Assembly: GCA_945875195.1 (NCBI GenBank)
Contig: CAMCJW010000010.1
Location: forward strand, 1 to 21,695
Reading direction: 5' to 3'
Length of the DNA: 21,695 nucleotides
Source: Chitinophaga pinensis
GTDB lineage: Bacteria > Bacteroidota > Bacteroidia > UKL13-3
Positions 7,096 to 15,976 of the stretch are shown here, one piece after another; within the stretch, counting starts at the first letter, position 1; the number at the start of each line of letters is the position of its first letter. The translations under genes and the position numbers were made by a program. Below the pieces are notes generated by a model. It made no database searches. It was given only the letters and a program-made list of their open reading frames with translations, and was not told the origin of the DNA.

Positions 7096-8994
7096 ATGGA
7101 TCAAAAATTTAATTTAAATTATTCTTTTCCTTCTCTGCACCCTTATTTAAAGCATGCAGCTAATACCATTAAAACTCCTGAGAGTATATACTTATTAGAA
7201 AAAAAGAAAGACTACTACCATGAAATAACCTATAAACAAGTTTTGGATGAAGCCAATGCCATTTCTGCATTCTTTCATAACCTTGGCTACAAAAAGCAGG
7301 ACATGGTTGCCCTGATTATAGAAAATTGCCCTGAGTATATTTCATACGACCAGGGTTTGATGCAACTTGGATTGGTTAATGTTTCTATATACCCAACACT
7401 ATCCGAATCGGAAGTAGAATACATTTTAAACGATTCTGGTGCCAGAGCCATATTGGTTGGAACGCCGTTTCTATTAAAGAAAATAAACAAGATTAAACAC
7501 AATTGTCCAAAATTAGAGTGCATCATTATCGCCTTTAATACCGACAAAAGAGACGACAGCATTACTACTTACGAGGAAATGATTTCTCAAGGAAGTTTGC
7601 TCTACCAAGATACCAAAAACCAGATTGATGCCATTTGTGATTCGGTAACTAGAGATGATTTGAGTTGCTTGCTCTATACCTCTGGCACTACCGGGAAGCC
7701 TAAAGGTGCCATGCTTACCCATGATAATTTCTTGAGCGATATTGAAATGGCAGTTGAGCTCATGTATATTGTTAACAAAGACTTTAGATTTTTGTCGTTT
7801 TTACCAATGTGCCACGTTTACGAAAGAACTGCTACTTATTATATGAGTACAGTTATTGGTTCACAAATTGCATTTGCCCAAAGTTTAGAAGCATTAACAA
7901 GTAACATTCAAGAAACAAAGCCTACAGCTATATTAACTGTTCCCAGACTTTTAGAAAGAATAGAAGAAAGGGTTAGAAAAAATGTAACCTCAAAAGGCGG
8001 CTTGAGCCTAAAAATATTTGATTGGTCAATTAAAACAGGCGAAAAACGTCGTCACTTGAGAGAAAATAACCAAACTCCAGGGCCCATTTTATCTTTGCAA
8101 TTGTTAGTTGCAGAAAAATTGGTGTTCTCTAAAATCAAAGAGAAGTTGGGCGGTAATATGCGACTAATGATTTCTGGAGGAGGAGCCATGCCACAGCATG
8201 TTGGAGAGTTTTTTGGCAATATAGGCGTAACTGTTTGCGAAGGATACGGACTTACAGAAACCTCTCCATTGGTTACGGTAAATGAGCCACACCGCCAAGT
8301 ATTTGGTGCCGTTGGAAGAGTAGGTAGGTTAAACGAAGTGGCTATTCAAAATGTAGAAACCAAAGAAATTATTACGGTTCAAACATTCGATTCTTTTAAC
8401 CCCAATTTTGAATGTGCTGAAGGGGAAATATTGGTGCGCGGTAGAAACGTAATGAAAGGTTATTGGAACCTGCCAGAAGCTACTGCAGAAGCTATTGATA
8501 AAGATGGTTGGTTGCATACTGGCGACGTGGGTAAATTCTACAAAGGCTACCTAAAAATTACAGATAGGATCAAAAATATATTGGTGAATTCATTTGGCAA
8601 AAATATTTACCCAACCCCAATTGAAAGTGTTTATTTGAAATCGAATAAAATTGAGCAAATATTTTTAATAGGCGACAAGCAAGAATATTTAACCGCCATC
8701 ATAGTTCCTTCAAAAGAAGAAATGAAAGAAGTTTTTGGCTACAAAGAATCGTATTTTGAAGAAGCCGACGACTTCATTAGAGAAGATGAAATTAAGAAGT
8801 GGTTAGAAATTGACATGCACAAATACGCTACAGAACTTGGCAAATTTGAGCGTGTAAAACACTTTGCTATTAAGCGCAGACCCTTCAACTTAGAGCTTGG
8901 CGAAATTACACCAACCCTAAAAGTTAAGCGCAAAATTGTGGAGCAAAAATACGAGAAAGAAATCAAAGCCATGTATGTGGCAATAGTTGACTAA
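7096..8994 (+). CDS. long-chain fatty acid--CoA ligase (AMP-forming)
   Basis: 632 residues, usual for FadD15-like long-chain acyl-CoA synthetases. Adenylate-forming motifs in order: P-loop YTSGTTGKPKG (about 194-204), SGGGAMPQ, GYGLTETSP (about 384-392), GWLHTGD (about 471-477), and ITDRIKN with hinge region then NSFGKNIYPTPIE, the A8/A10-type C-terminal subdomain. The enzyme activates fatty acids with ATP and CoA at the membrane. The ATG at 7096 follows a 129-base gap with no clear promoter; it may also be read through from def. Its TAA overlaps the convergent acetyltransferase gene by 4 bases (8991-8994). Confidence 0.92.
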   Translation: MDQKFNLNYSFPSLHPYLKHAANTIKTPESIYLLEKKKDYYHEITYKQVLDEANAISAFFHNLGYKKQDMVALIIENCPEYISYDQGLMQLGLVNVSIYPTLSESEVEYILNDSGARAILVGTPFLLKKINKIKHNCPKLECIIIAFNTDKRDDSITTYEEMISQGSLLYQDTKNQIDAICDSVTRDDLSCLLYTSGTTGKPKGAMLTHDNFLSDIEMAVELMYIVNKDFRFLSFLPMCHVYERTATYYMSTVIGSQIAFAQSLEALTSNIQETKPTAILTVPRLLERIEERVRKNVTSKGGLSLKIFDWSIKTGEKRRHLRENNQTPGPILSLQLLVAEKLVFSKIKEKLGGNMRLMISGGGAMPQHVGEFFGNIGVTVCEGYGLTETSPLVTVNEPHRQVFGAVGRVGRLNEVAIQNVETKEIITVQTFDSFNPNFECAEGEILVRGRNVMKGYWNLPEATAEAIDKDGWLHTGDVGKFYKGYLKITDRIKNILVNSFGKNIYPTPIESVYLKSNKIEQIFLIGDKQEYLTAIIVPSKEEMKEVFGYKESYFEEADDFIREDEIKKWLEIDMHKYATELGKFERVKHFAIKRRPFNLELGEITPTLKVKRKIVEQKYEKEIKAMYVAIVD

Positions 8995-9416
8995 TTCGCA
9001 TCCAAAACCATTTTTACGTGTTCTATGCTGGCTTCCCAAAAGTTCTCTCCTTTCGGTTTGAACCCAAACCGGGCATACAACGGTGCTGCCTCTAACTGCG
9101 CATGCAAATAGAGTAATTTTCCATTAGGGCTTAATTCACTTACTAAGGTTTGAACCAAGGCCGAAGCAACCCCTTTGTGCCTTGCTTCTTCCAAAACAGC
9201 GAAGCGCTCTAACTTGTAGCCGTTTTCTGTTTCTCTCCACCTGGCAGTGCCCACAGGAACGCCATCTAGCAAGGCCAGGAAATGCACCGATTCTTCCTCA
9301 TTTTCCCATTCTAATTCCTCTGGGCAATTTTGACCAATCACAAATACCACCCTGCGAATGGCCCATGCAGTCTCTAATTCAGCTTGATTTGAAATTTTAT
9401 GAATCTCTATTTTCAT
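8991..9416 (-). CDS. GNAT family N-acetyltransferase
   Basis: About 141 residues from the ATG at 9416 (MKIEIHKISNQAEL). An in-frame extension to 9461 is disfavoured because it would overlap the aldolase promoter. The order is typical of GNAT proteins: N-terminal strand, AWAIRRVVFV helix, VGTARWR, YKLERFAVLEEARHKGVASALV (acetyl-CoA pyrophosphate-binding motif A, R-x-x-G-x-A) and LYLHAQ...LYARFGFKPKG (motif B). This looks like the ElaA/YjcF-like small acyltransferase subgroup. The substrate is unknown. It converges on the acyl-CoA ligase and diverges from the aldolase. Confidence 0.85.
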   Translation of the reverse strand: MKIEIHKISNQAELETAWAIRRVVFVIGQNCPEELEWENEEESVHFLALLDGVPVGTARWRETENGYKLERFAVLEEARHKGVASALVQTLVSELSPNGKLLYLHAQLEAAPLYARFGFKPKGENFWEASIEHVKMVLDAN

Positions 9417-9419
9417 TTT

Positions 9420-9453
9420 TTTGAATGTTGTTTTATAAAAAAATGTAAGTTTG
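9420..9453 (+). promoter_or_regulatory. probable promoter of the aldolase gene
   Basis: TAAGTTTG (9446-9453) matches TAnnTTTG exactly and lies 21 bases before the ATG at 9475. TTTG at 9420-9423 could be the -33 element with a 22-base spacer, slightly long. The position supports the ATG at 9475 over the in-frame TTG at 9451. Confidence 0.5.
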
Positions 9454-9474
9454 CACCGCAATTATACCTTAAAT

Positions 9475-10527
9475 ATGACAAAAATAGCCGAATTATTAGG
9501 CGATAGCGCAACGTCGTTATTGAACCACGAATGTAAAACCATTTCAAAAAGCCAATTGCATTTACCTGGTGGCGATTTCCTAGATCGCGTTTTCCTACAA
9601 AGTAACCGCACTCCTCAAGTACTAAGAAGCCTTGGTGCAATCTATGAGCACGGCAGATTAGGTGGATCTGGTTATGTTTCTATTTTACCTGTTGACCAAG
9701 GCATTGAGCACAGTGCTGGCGCATCTTTTGCACCAAACCCTGCTTACTTTGATCCAGAAAATATTATTAAGTTAGCCATTGAAGGTGGTTGCAATGCTGT
9801 TGCTTCTACCTACGGTGTATTGGCAGCTTGTTCAAGAAAATATGCACACAAAATTCCTTTCATTGTAAAATTAAACCACAATGAATTTTTAAGCTACCCA
9901 AATAAATTCGACCAAATTATGTTTGGTTCAGTAGACGAAGCTTGGAACTTAGGTGCAACTGCAGTTGGTGCAACTATCTATTTTGGATCAGACGAAAGTG
10001 GTCGCCAAATACAAGAAGTTGCTGCTGCATTTGAACGCGCGCACGAACTTGGCATGGCAACTGTTTTATGGTGCTATACCCGTAACAACGCATTCAAAAA
10101 AGATGGCGTAGATTACCATACTGCTGCAGATTTAACGGGCCAAGCCAACCATTTAGGCGTAACCATCCAAGCAGATATTATCAAACAAAAATTACCTACA
10201 ACCAATGGTGGTTATACTGCCTTAAACTTTGGTAAAACACATAACAAAGTTTATACAGAACTTTCATCAAGCCATCCAATAGATTTAACACGCTACCAAA
10301 TTGCAAATTGCTACATGGGTCGCATGGGTTTAATTAACTCAGGTGGAGAAAGCAAAGGAGCAACAGATTTAGCCGAAGCAGTAACCACAGCCGTAATCAA
10401 CAAACGTGCTGGCGGACATGGTTTAATCTCTGGACGTAAAGCCTTCCAAAAACCAATGAACGAAGGTGTAGCTTTACTAAACGCCATCCAAGACGTATAC
10501 TTAGACCAAAGCATCACTATCGCTTAG
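9475..10527 (+). CDS. fbaB: class I fructose-bisphosphate aldolase (FbaB/DhnA type)
   Basis: 350 residues from the ATG at 9475. The sequence follows the bacterial/archaeal class I (Schiff-base) aldolase of the DeoC/LacD fold: ILPVDQGIEHSAG, GGCNAVASTYGVL, IPFIVKLNHNEF and QADIIKQKLPTTNGGY. K237 in ADIIKQK is the likely Schiff-base lysine by similarity to the E. coli FbaB region. It splits fructose 1,6-bisphosphate into glyceraldehyde 3-phosphate and dihydroxyacetone phosphate in glycolysis and gluconeogenesis. It appears monocistronic: it has its own promoter, and the first strong terminator downstream is at 10790-10846, so its mRNA would include a long 3' untranslated tail carrying the tandem repeats. 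Confidence 0.93.
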   Translation: MTKIAELLGDSATSLLNHECKTISKSQLHLPGGDFLDRVFLQSNRTPQVLRSLGAIYEHGRLGGSGYVSILPVDQGIEHSAGASFAPNPAYFDPENIIKLAIEGGCNAVASTYGVLAACSRKYAHKIPFIVKLNHNEFLSYPNKFDQIMFGSVDEAWNLGATAVGATIYFGSDESGRQIQEVAAAFERAHELGMATVLWCYTRNNAFKKDGVDYHTAADLTGQANHLGVTIQADIIKQKLPTTNGGYTALNFGKTHNKVYTELSSSHPIDLTRYQIANCYMGRMGLINSGGESKGATDLAEAVTTAVINKRAGGHGLISGRKAFQKPMNEGVALLNAIQDVYLDQSITIA

Positions 10528-10562
10528 TATGCCCGCACACCTATCATCCTCCTCCCGTAAAA

Positions 10563-10578
10563 ACGCGATTCATCGCGT
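10563..10578. repeat. short palindrome at the head of the tandem repeat
   Basis: ACGCGAT-TC-ATCGCGT is a perfect inverted repeat that runs into the first copy of the 66-bp repeat. There is no adequate T-run after it, so it is a weak terminator candidate for the aldolase at best. Confidence 0.6.
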
Positions 10579-10764
10579 TTCGTTGCGGTAGGCCAAGACA
10601 TGATATAAAAGCAAAACTTGCGGCAAGGATAGATACAACCACGTTTCGTTGCGGTAGGCCAAGACATGATATAAAAGCAAAACTTGCGGTAAGGATAGAT
10701 ACAACCGCGTTTCGTTGCGGTAGGATAAGACATGATATAAAAGCAAAACTCGCGGTAAGGATAG
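10576..10764. repeat. 66-bp tandem repeat, about 2.9 copies
   Basis: Copies start at 10576, 10642 and 10708, each with CGTTTCGTTGCGGTAGG. Copies 1 and 2 differ at 2 of 66 positions; copy 3 is cut at 57 bases and differs from copy 2 at 3. In copy 3, ACCGC (10704-10708) can pair either with GCGGT upstream (10686-10690) or with GCGGT downstream (10717-10721). The whole gap 10528-11231 (704 bases) holds this array, two hairpins (10790-10846 and 10925-10951) and AT-rich sequence after 10850 in which I see no gene. Because 66 is a multiple of three, long periodic open frames appear on the minus strand, but they look spurious. Confidence 0.9.
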
Positions 10765-10789
10765 CTTTCCACCACCAAGGGCAACCCAT

Positions 10790-10846
10790 AAAAGCCACGA
10801 AGGCACCTCAGCAAAAACATTTGCTAAGTGTCTCGTGGCTTTTTTA
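10790..10846 (+). terminator. strong intrinsic terminator
   Basis: AAAAGCCACGA (10790-10800) pairs with TCGTGGCTTTT (10833-10843), and inside it GCACCTCAGCAAA pairs imperfectly with TTTGCTAAGTGTC around a short loop; the stem is followed by TTTTTTA. It lies 262 bases beyond the aldolase stop, and no other gene lies between. Confidence 0.75.
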
Positions 10847-10924
10847 TTTCTGAAAATCTCTAAAATTTTTAAGAAATAGCCCGGCACATTTATGCCCAGG
10901 TTTAAGGTTGACCAAAAATTCTTA

Positions 10925-10951
10925 TTGCAGGCCTTTAGGCCTTTTCTGCAA
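10925..10951. other. hairpin in AT-rich spacer
   Basis: TTGCAG (10925-10930) pairs with CTGCAA (10946-10951), and inside it GGCC-TTTA-GGCC pairs. No role is evident; it marks the border between the repeat area and the AT-rich leader of the accessory genes. Confidence 0.45.
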
Positions 10952-11231
10952 AATGTTTACATTTCAATAATAGAAACCAAAGGAAAAAATGCATAATTGA
11001 AAAACTGTCAAAAAAAACATTGTCAAAATTTTTGCGACCAAAATTTATGAAATGCTAAATATCACGAAACCTTGATAAGCATACGAAAATAAGCTTTAAA
11101 CATTTTTTTACGATTTGATTTGTATTTCCGATTTTTAATTATAACTTAGATAAACACAATCCAGTCTGAATTAATAATTTATTATAAAATACATTATAAA
11201 TGTAAGCTGGATTTAATAAGGATGAAACCGA

Positions 11232-11858
11232 ATGAAAACCAACACCCACATTATAAAACATCTTGCTTTTGTTTACTTGTTTTTTAACATACTCTTATCA
11301 GTTGGATGTGAGAGAAAACCATGTGATGAAACCCCAATAATTGATACCATAGAAATTGCAAATCCTGCGGTTTATAAAAAGGCCTTAACAAGCTATTCTG
11401 GAAACGACACCTTAAATTTTAAATCTGAAACTGGTGAGATTTTTTCTTTTATTGGTGGTGGATTAATCAGCGGATATTATAACGCCTATGAGTTTTTAGA
11501 AGACAGATGCAATACCAAATTAACCCATGTTAAACAATTCGAAGGTTATAATTTTAAAACAAGCAATTATTCTTCCGACATCGAATATTATGTGAAAATT
11601 TCTGCAAATAGTCGTTTAGGAGGAACAGATTTTCATATTGTAATTCATGATTATGATTTTTATTGTAGTGGGTCATTACCTCCTTTAGGTCACTCTTGGT
11701 ACATACAAGGGTTAATCATTAATGGAAAAACATTTAATGATGTTTTGAAGATTTATAGAAATTACGACCCCCTCGATAAGTCTTTTTTATATTACAGTTT
11801 AGAAGAGGGCATTATTCAAATTAATTTTTTAAACGGACATACAATAACCAAAGAATAA
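11232..11858 (+). CDS. small predicted lipoprotein of unknown function
   Basis: 208 residues. Residues 5-25 are a hydrophobic signal ending in LSVGC, a reasonable lipobox with Cys26 as the lipidated residue, so a mature lipoprotein of about 183 residues is predicted. The mature part is aromatic- and Asn-rich and ends with YYSLEEGIIQINFLNGHTITKE-type strands often seen at the end of Bacteroidota lipoproteins, but I do not recognise a family. AAGGA about 10 bases upstream of the ATG may help initiation. The next gene starts 11 bases after the stop, so the two are probably one transcript. Its base composition is clearly more AT-rich than that of the housekeeping genes around the region. Confidence 0.75.
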   Translation: MKTNTHIIKHLAFVYLFFNILLSVGCERKPCDETPIIDTIEIANPAVYKKALTSYSGNDTLNFKSETGEIFSFIGGGLISGYYNAYEFLEDRCNTKLTHVKQFEGYNFKTSNYSSDIEYYVKISANSRLGGTDFHIVIHDYDFYCSGSLPPLGHSWYIQGLIINGKTFNDVLKIYRNYDPLDKSFLYYSLEEGIIQINFLNGHTITKE

Positions 11859-11869
11859 ATCATTTACCT

Positions 11870-14800
11870 ATGAAACTAAAATTAAACTACCTTCTTATTG
11901 CAATTTTTGCAATTATATTTTCCCCAAATACATATGGAAAAGAAATTGTAAAACCTAAACCACTGCCGTTGAGCAACTTTAATAATACTCAAAGTGGTTT
12001 TGGTGACTTTATCAAGAAAATTGGCAATTTATTTAAACCAGAATGGGGATGTTATATAGTAAAAGGGCAAAATAATTCATCACCACTTGCAATGTTTAAT
12101 AGAACTACTTTTGCAAAAGATACTGCTGAAATTATTCAAAAAATTAAAGTTCCTATGTCAGATTTCTATAAAATTTATGAAAATGTTTTTAGTATAGGTT
12201 CAAACATTGGGGCTTTTACAATCCCAGCAAAAAATGGAAGTAGAAATGTTTTTGAAAATCGGTCAACTTATGCTAAAAATGCCGCATTTGTTTTGGTGCT
12301 TGGTATTTATGAAAATGGTAGTCGTATTTCAAAGGATACCTTAAATAGATTGGCGGACAATGTGTTAAAAGTTATTAAAGAATGCGACGACAATATAACT
12401 GATAATTGGTTTCAGAAGGAAGGATTAACTGGTTGGGGTGAAGATGCCCAAATGATAAGAAGTATTGAGTTGATTAATTACTGTATTGCACTTGATATGG
12501 TGAGAACTGCTGGTTATACTTGGAACAATACACAACAAGATCAAAGCAACCCATGCACCGCATTAAAAGAATTTACATTTAGGCTCTTTAAATACTCTAA
12601 TAGGCCATTTAATTCTTTGTCGAACATACTCAACAATAATATTTCTATTTTGGTGGGATCTGCCCTTGTTTATGCCGGAATTATCCTTCATTCGGAAAAA
12701 GATATGCTTTTAAATTGGCGCCATCACCCAAGAGTATGGGCAAAAGTAGGGCATATTAGAATAAGGGAATCAGAATTTACTGCCATCAATCACTCGCAAT
12801 CTAAAAAGGGAGGTAAACATGGGCATCAAGAGGGCCCAGGCTACTATGCTAAATGTATGAAGGAAGGTGTAATTCCTGTAAGTATTGCTTTCGATAACTT
12901 TGTAGACAATAATAAAAATTATGAAAAGGTATATTTTTCTGCAGAGGATCTTTTATATTATTTAGTTGGAGGACCTACAGGTGCTCTAATAGCTTTAATT
13001 GCACTTTCAGAGAGAGTTCACAATTACCAAAGCGACCCAGATTGGAAGAATACCCTTTACTGGTATCGAGATATACAACAACCAAATGGGCATTCGCCTT
13101 CCTTTGATGATACAAGGATTAGTTCATCTTTACCCACAATGGCTTGTTTTAAAGATCCGAAATTGAGTTTGTTAAGTGGATTAACATTAATGAATTCTTT
13201 TAATAATGTGTATAATGAAAGAGCAGATTTTCTTGCTGCAAATAATCCTGCCATACCATTTGAACGGTCTGTTAATTTTGCTAATAGTTTAAGTGGCGAT
13301 GCTGTTTTTAGAACACAGATTAATACAAAATCACCAAATTCTACATTGGCCAATGACCAACATTATATTTATATAAATTCCAAGGAATCAACTAATCCAT
13401 TAGAATATGCAAGACAGGTCATATTTGGTAAAACTCAACATCAACATCCTAGTGCAGGGAATTTGATTATCAATGCGGGAAATGAGATTTTATTATTAGA
13501 TCCGCCTTACTATGGGGAAGCAAATCAATCTAATGTAAATTCTGGAACTCATCATAATGTAATTTCGGTTGGTGACAATCCTCAAATCGGACCTTCTAAT
13601 AGAGACCAACCTCAATTAGTAAATTTTGATGCTTATGCTAATTCAATAACTATTAAAACAAAATATAGAGGCCCTAATCCTAATGTAGAAGTTAAGCGTA
13701 CAGTTCAAGTTTATGACTTCAAAGATTCTGGTGATGTAACAAGGTATTATTATGAAGTTATCGATGATTTTAAAGTTGACCCTGTATTTGGATATGCTAT
13801 GGAAGGTAAAACTTTTAAACTAAATCTAAATGGGAATGGAAATGTTTCGGAAGGTACTTGTAATGATTCAAGAAAACAATTTGGAGAAGTAGTTTGGAAA
13901 CATCCTTGCATAGCTAGAGGTACATGGAAATTGTATGCAAGAACATCCTTAACCTCAAGTGACAATGGGAGTCTTTCTTTTAATATTACAGGTGGTCATT
14001 TACATGGTAATGCAAATTTTGAAGAAGCTTTAAAATTAAACTCAACTAGTATAGATAATAGAATGGCAACAGGAGCAATATTGGGTAATGATGGATATAG
14101 CACACATTCAAGATTTACTGCCAGTATTTACGGCGAAAAAGGAGTTTTTCAAACAATATTCATTCCCTTAAGATGTGATGAGCCAGACTTTCCCATTGAT
14201 ACCTTTTGGGTAAAAATAAAAAGCGATTCCTTTTATTCTATTTCAACTCTAAAAAACATTGGAAAGGACCATATTTCAAATATTCATTTGAAAAAGGGAT
14301 ATTCCAATACTGATACAATTAGTGTTTTAAACAGTCTATTTAATAATGATCTATCACAATTATCAAATATTAAGTTTATTGGAGATAGAGCCTTATTCTC
14401 TATTTCTATGGATAGTGTATTCCGTAGAAAAAATTGTGTTTCTTATACTAAATTTAGAAAGGCATCGGTTGATTACGGTTTTTATTTGGCTTATAATGAT
14501 ACTGTCTACATTAAAGCCAACAAATTTGTAAATGCCAATTATTCAATTATTGCACCATCGAAATATTCGGGGCAAGTAAAAACAGATTCAAGCTGCACGG
14601 TTAACCTATATCTAGCAGGCATGGAGCGAGGAGTTGGCATGAAAGTGGAAGGCTTAAACTATACCTATGATACTGGCACTTGTATAATAAGTATTGATGT
14701 CCCCATCGGTCTCACACAATTCGAAATAGAATTAGAAGATCCATGCCGAGTAAGCTGCTTTTTCCCTAGCACTGCCGAAACCATTAATGGGCAATTTGAT

Positions 14801-15976
14801 TTTAGCGAAGGCATTACCCAAACCCTTGGTCATAAATTGAGCATTGTAAAACCCAATGGTTTTTTAAACATTACCAATGGTAGTCACATGATGTTGTGCG
14901 ATGGCATTTATTTGCACAATAGAGATAGTCTGGTATTGTATAGCGGTTGTGGTAAGGATACAGGCCAAGTAAGTATTTCAACTTGCAATGGTGCAGTAAA
15001 CGGCACGCCATTTGGCGCAATGTCTGGTGCGGGTGGTGGCGCTAAACCTTCCATGCTTTCGGTAAAGGCTGGAGCTGCACTTATTTTGGAGGACAGCTCT
15101 TTTACCCAAATTAGCAATAACAGTGAGCTGCATGTATGGGGTACTTTAGTTATTAAAAAAGGAGCCAAACTATTAATTGGAGATGGCAGAACTTGTGCTT
15201 ATGCCACCATTATGGTTTACCCTGGCGCCAATTTGCACATTGAAGATGATGCCCATTTGGAGTTCTTTAAAATTATTGGTGATACCCAAGACCGACACAT
15301 ATTTTTTATTGCCAATAAACCTTATGGTGCATCTGTGCAAAAAGGTGTGGCTAGTAATATCCTTACTTTGCTTCAAAATGATACCATTATTAGCAATGCC
15401 AATATACCCGTAGAGATTTGTGATTTATATACCGTAACGCCTACACATGGCATTGCCAATAGAGACTGGGGATTTAGTAATGTACTTGCGCCAAAGGCAT
15501 TAATTAAAATACCTAATGACACAATATGTGAAGGTGAATGTTTAATGATTGATTTTAAATCGTCGCTTAACGATCCAATTCGTGAGATTGAAGTTTGCCG
15601 AATTGATACTTTTTTGGGTAATGCAAGTCTTTCTTGTTTTGGCTCTTGGCGCATAGAGGGTAACTCTCTTGAGGCAGGTTATAATGAAAACACCAAATGC
15701 TACAGTAGTCAAACCCAATTGAGTTATTTTCCTTTGTGCGATTATATAGATAGCACCAATCATTGGTATAAAATATTTGTAAAGGTAAAAAACCATTGCG
15801 ATTTTCAAGATACCCAAACCCTCTATTTTTATATTGCCCATAAACCCAATGCTATTATTGCAGTGGCAGATTCGGCCTGCCCGGGTTACGAAACGGTAAA
15901 GGCTCATAACCTAAGTAATTTTAATGCAGAAAAAGCCATGTGGCATGTGCAATTATTAGATAGTACCCAATACTAA
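11870..15976 (+). CDS. secreted heparinase II/III-like polysaccharide lyase, cut short by an in-frame TAA
   Basis: 1368 residues with an N-terminal signal peptide (MKLKLNYLLIAIFAIIF..., cut near TYG). Residues about 90-460 look like an alpha/alpha-toroid lyase domain: WFQKEGLTGWGEDAQ (about 178), KHGHQEGPGYY (about 314-324) and NGHSPSFDD (about 405). Residues about 465-720 resemble the heparinase II/III beta-sandwich: HQHPSAGN (about 523) and THHNVISVGD (about 560) carry possible catalytic/metal His. Residues about 960-1170 form short repeated strands of beta-helix character (SELHVWGTLVIKKGAKLLIGD style). The chain stops at TAA 15974, yet the same frame continues open to 17665. Hand-counted lines show roughly 22-33% GC before about 14550 and about 33-60% after. 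The lyase call rests on motifs only; an alginate-lyase-like or other toroid lyase remains possible. Confidence 0.6.
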   Translation: MKLKLNYLLIAIFAIIFSPNTYGKEIVKPKPLPLSNFNNTQSGFGDFIKKIGNLFKPEWGCYIVKGQNNSSPLAMFNRTTFAKDTAEIIQKIKVPMSDFYKIYENVFSIGSNIGAFTIPAKNGSRNVFENRSTYAKNAAFVLVLGIYENGSRISKDTLNRLADNVLKVIKECDDNITDNWFQKEGLTGWGEDAQMIRSIELINYCIALDMVRTAGYTWNNTQQDQSNPCTALKEFTFRLFKYSNRPFNSLSNILNNNISILVGSALVYAGIILHSEKDMLLNWRHHPRVWAKVGHIRIRESEFTAINHSQSKKGGKHGHQEGPGYYAKCMKEGVIPVSIAFDNFVDNNKNYEKVYFSAEDLLYYLVGGPTGALIALIALSERVHNYQSDPDWKNTLYWYRDIQQPNGHSPSFDDTRISSSLPTMACFKDPKLSLLSGLTLMNSFNNVYNERADFLAANNPAIPFERSVNFANSLSGDAVFRTQINTKSPNSTLANDQHYIYINSKESTNPLEYARQVIFGKTQHQHPSAGNLIINAGNEILLLDPPYYGEANQSNVNSGTHHNVISVGDNPQIGPSNRDQPQLVNFDAYANSITIKTKYRGPNPNVEVKRTVQVYDFKDSGDVTRYYYEVIDDFKVDPVFGYAMEGKTFKLNLNGNGNVSEGTCNDSRKQFGEVVWKHPCIARGTWKLYARTSLTSSDNGSLSFNITGGHLHGNANFEEALKLNSTSIDNRMATGAILGNDGYSTHSRFTASIYGEKGVFQTIFIPLRCDEPDFPIDTFWVKIKSDSFYSISTLKNIGKDHISNIHLKKGYSNTDTISVLNSLFNNDLSQLSNIKFIGDRALFSISMDSVFRRKNCVSYTKFRKASVDYGFYLAYNDTVYIKANKFVNANYSIIAPSKYSGQVKTDSSCTVNLYLAGMERGVGMKVEGLNYTYDTGTCIISIDVPIGLTQFEIELEDPCRVSCFFPSTAETINGQFDFSEGITQTLGHKLSIVKPNGFLNITNGSHMMLCDGIYLHNRDSLVLYSGCGKDTGQVSISTCNGAVNGTPFGAMSGAGGGAKPSMLSVKAGAALILEDSSFTQISNNSELHVWGTLVIKKGAKLLIGDGRTCAYATIMVYPGANLHIEDDAHLEFFKIIGDTQDRHIFFIANKPYGASVQKGVASNILTLLQNDTIISNANIPVEICDLYTVTPTHGIANRDWGFSNVLAPKALIKIPNDTICEGECLMIDFKSSLNDPIREIEVCRIDTFLGNASLSCFGSWRIEGNSLEAGYNENTKCYSSQTQLSYFPLCDYIDSTNHWYKIFVKVKNHCDFQDTQTLYFYIAHKPNAIIAVADSACPGYETVKAHNLSNFNAEKAMWHVQLLDSTQY

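Noticed and set aside
10576..10764. CRISPR-like array
   Set aside because: The units are contiguous tandem copies with no unique spacers, and there are no cas genes.
10524..10887. Several minus-strand open frames of 84-105 codons
   Set aside because: They are the translated 66-bp tandem repeat plus the terminator hairpin; no ribosome binding site, no family resemblance, and all frames are open because of the period.
13057..15907. Minus-strand frames of 70-121 codons within the large secreted gene
   Set aside because: They are shadows of the plus-strand coding sequence with no starts, motifs or conservation signs.
15974..15976. Alternative genetic code with TAA as sense
   Set aside because: TAA closes several normal genes here (ruvX, def, accD, lpxH), TAG and TGA are also used, and an RF1 gene is present at 21237.
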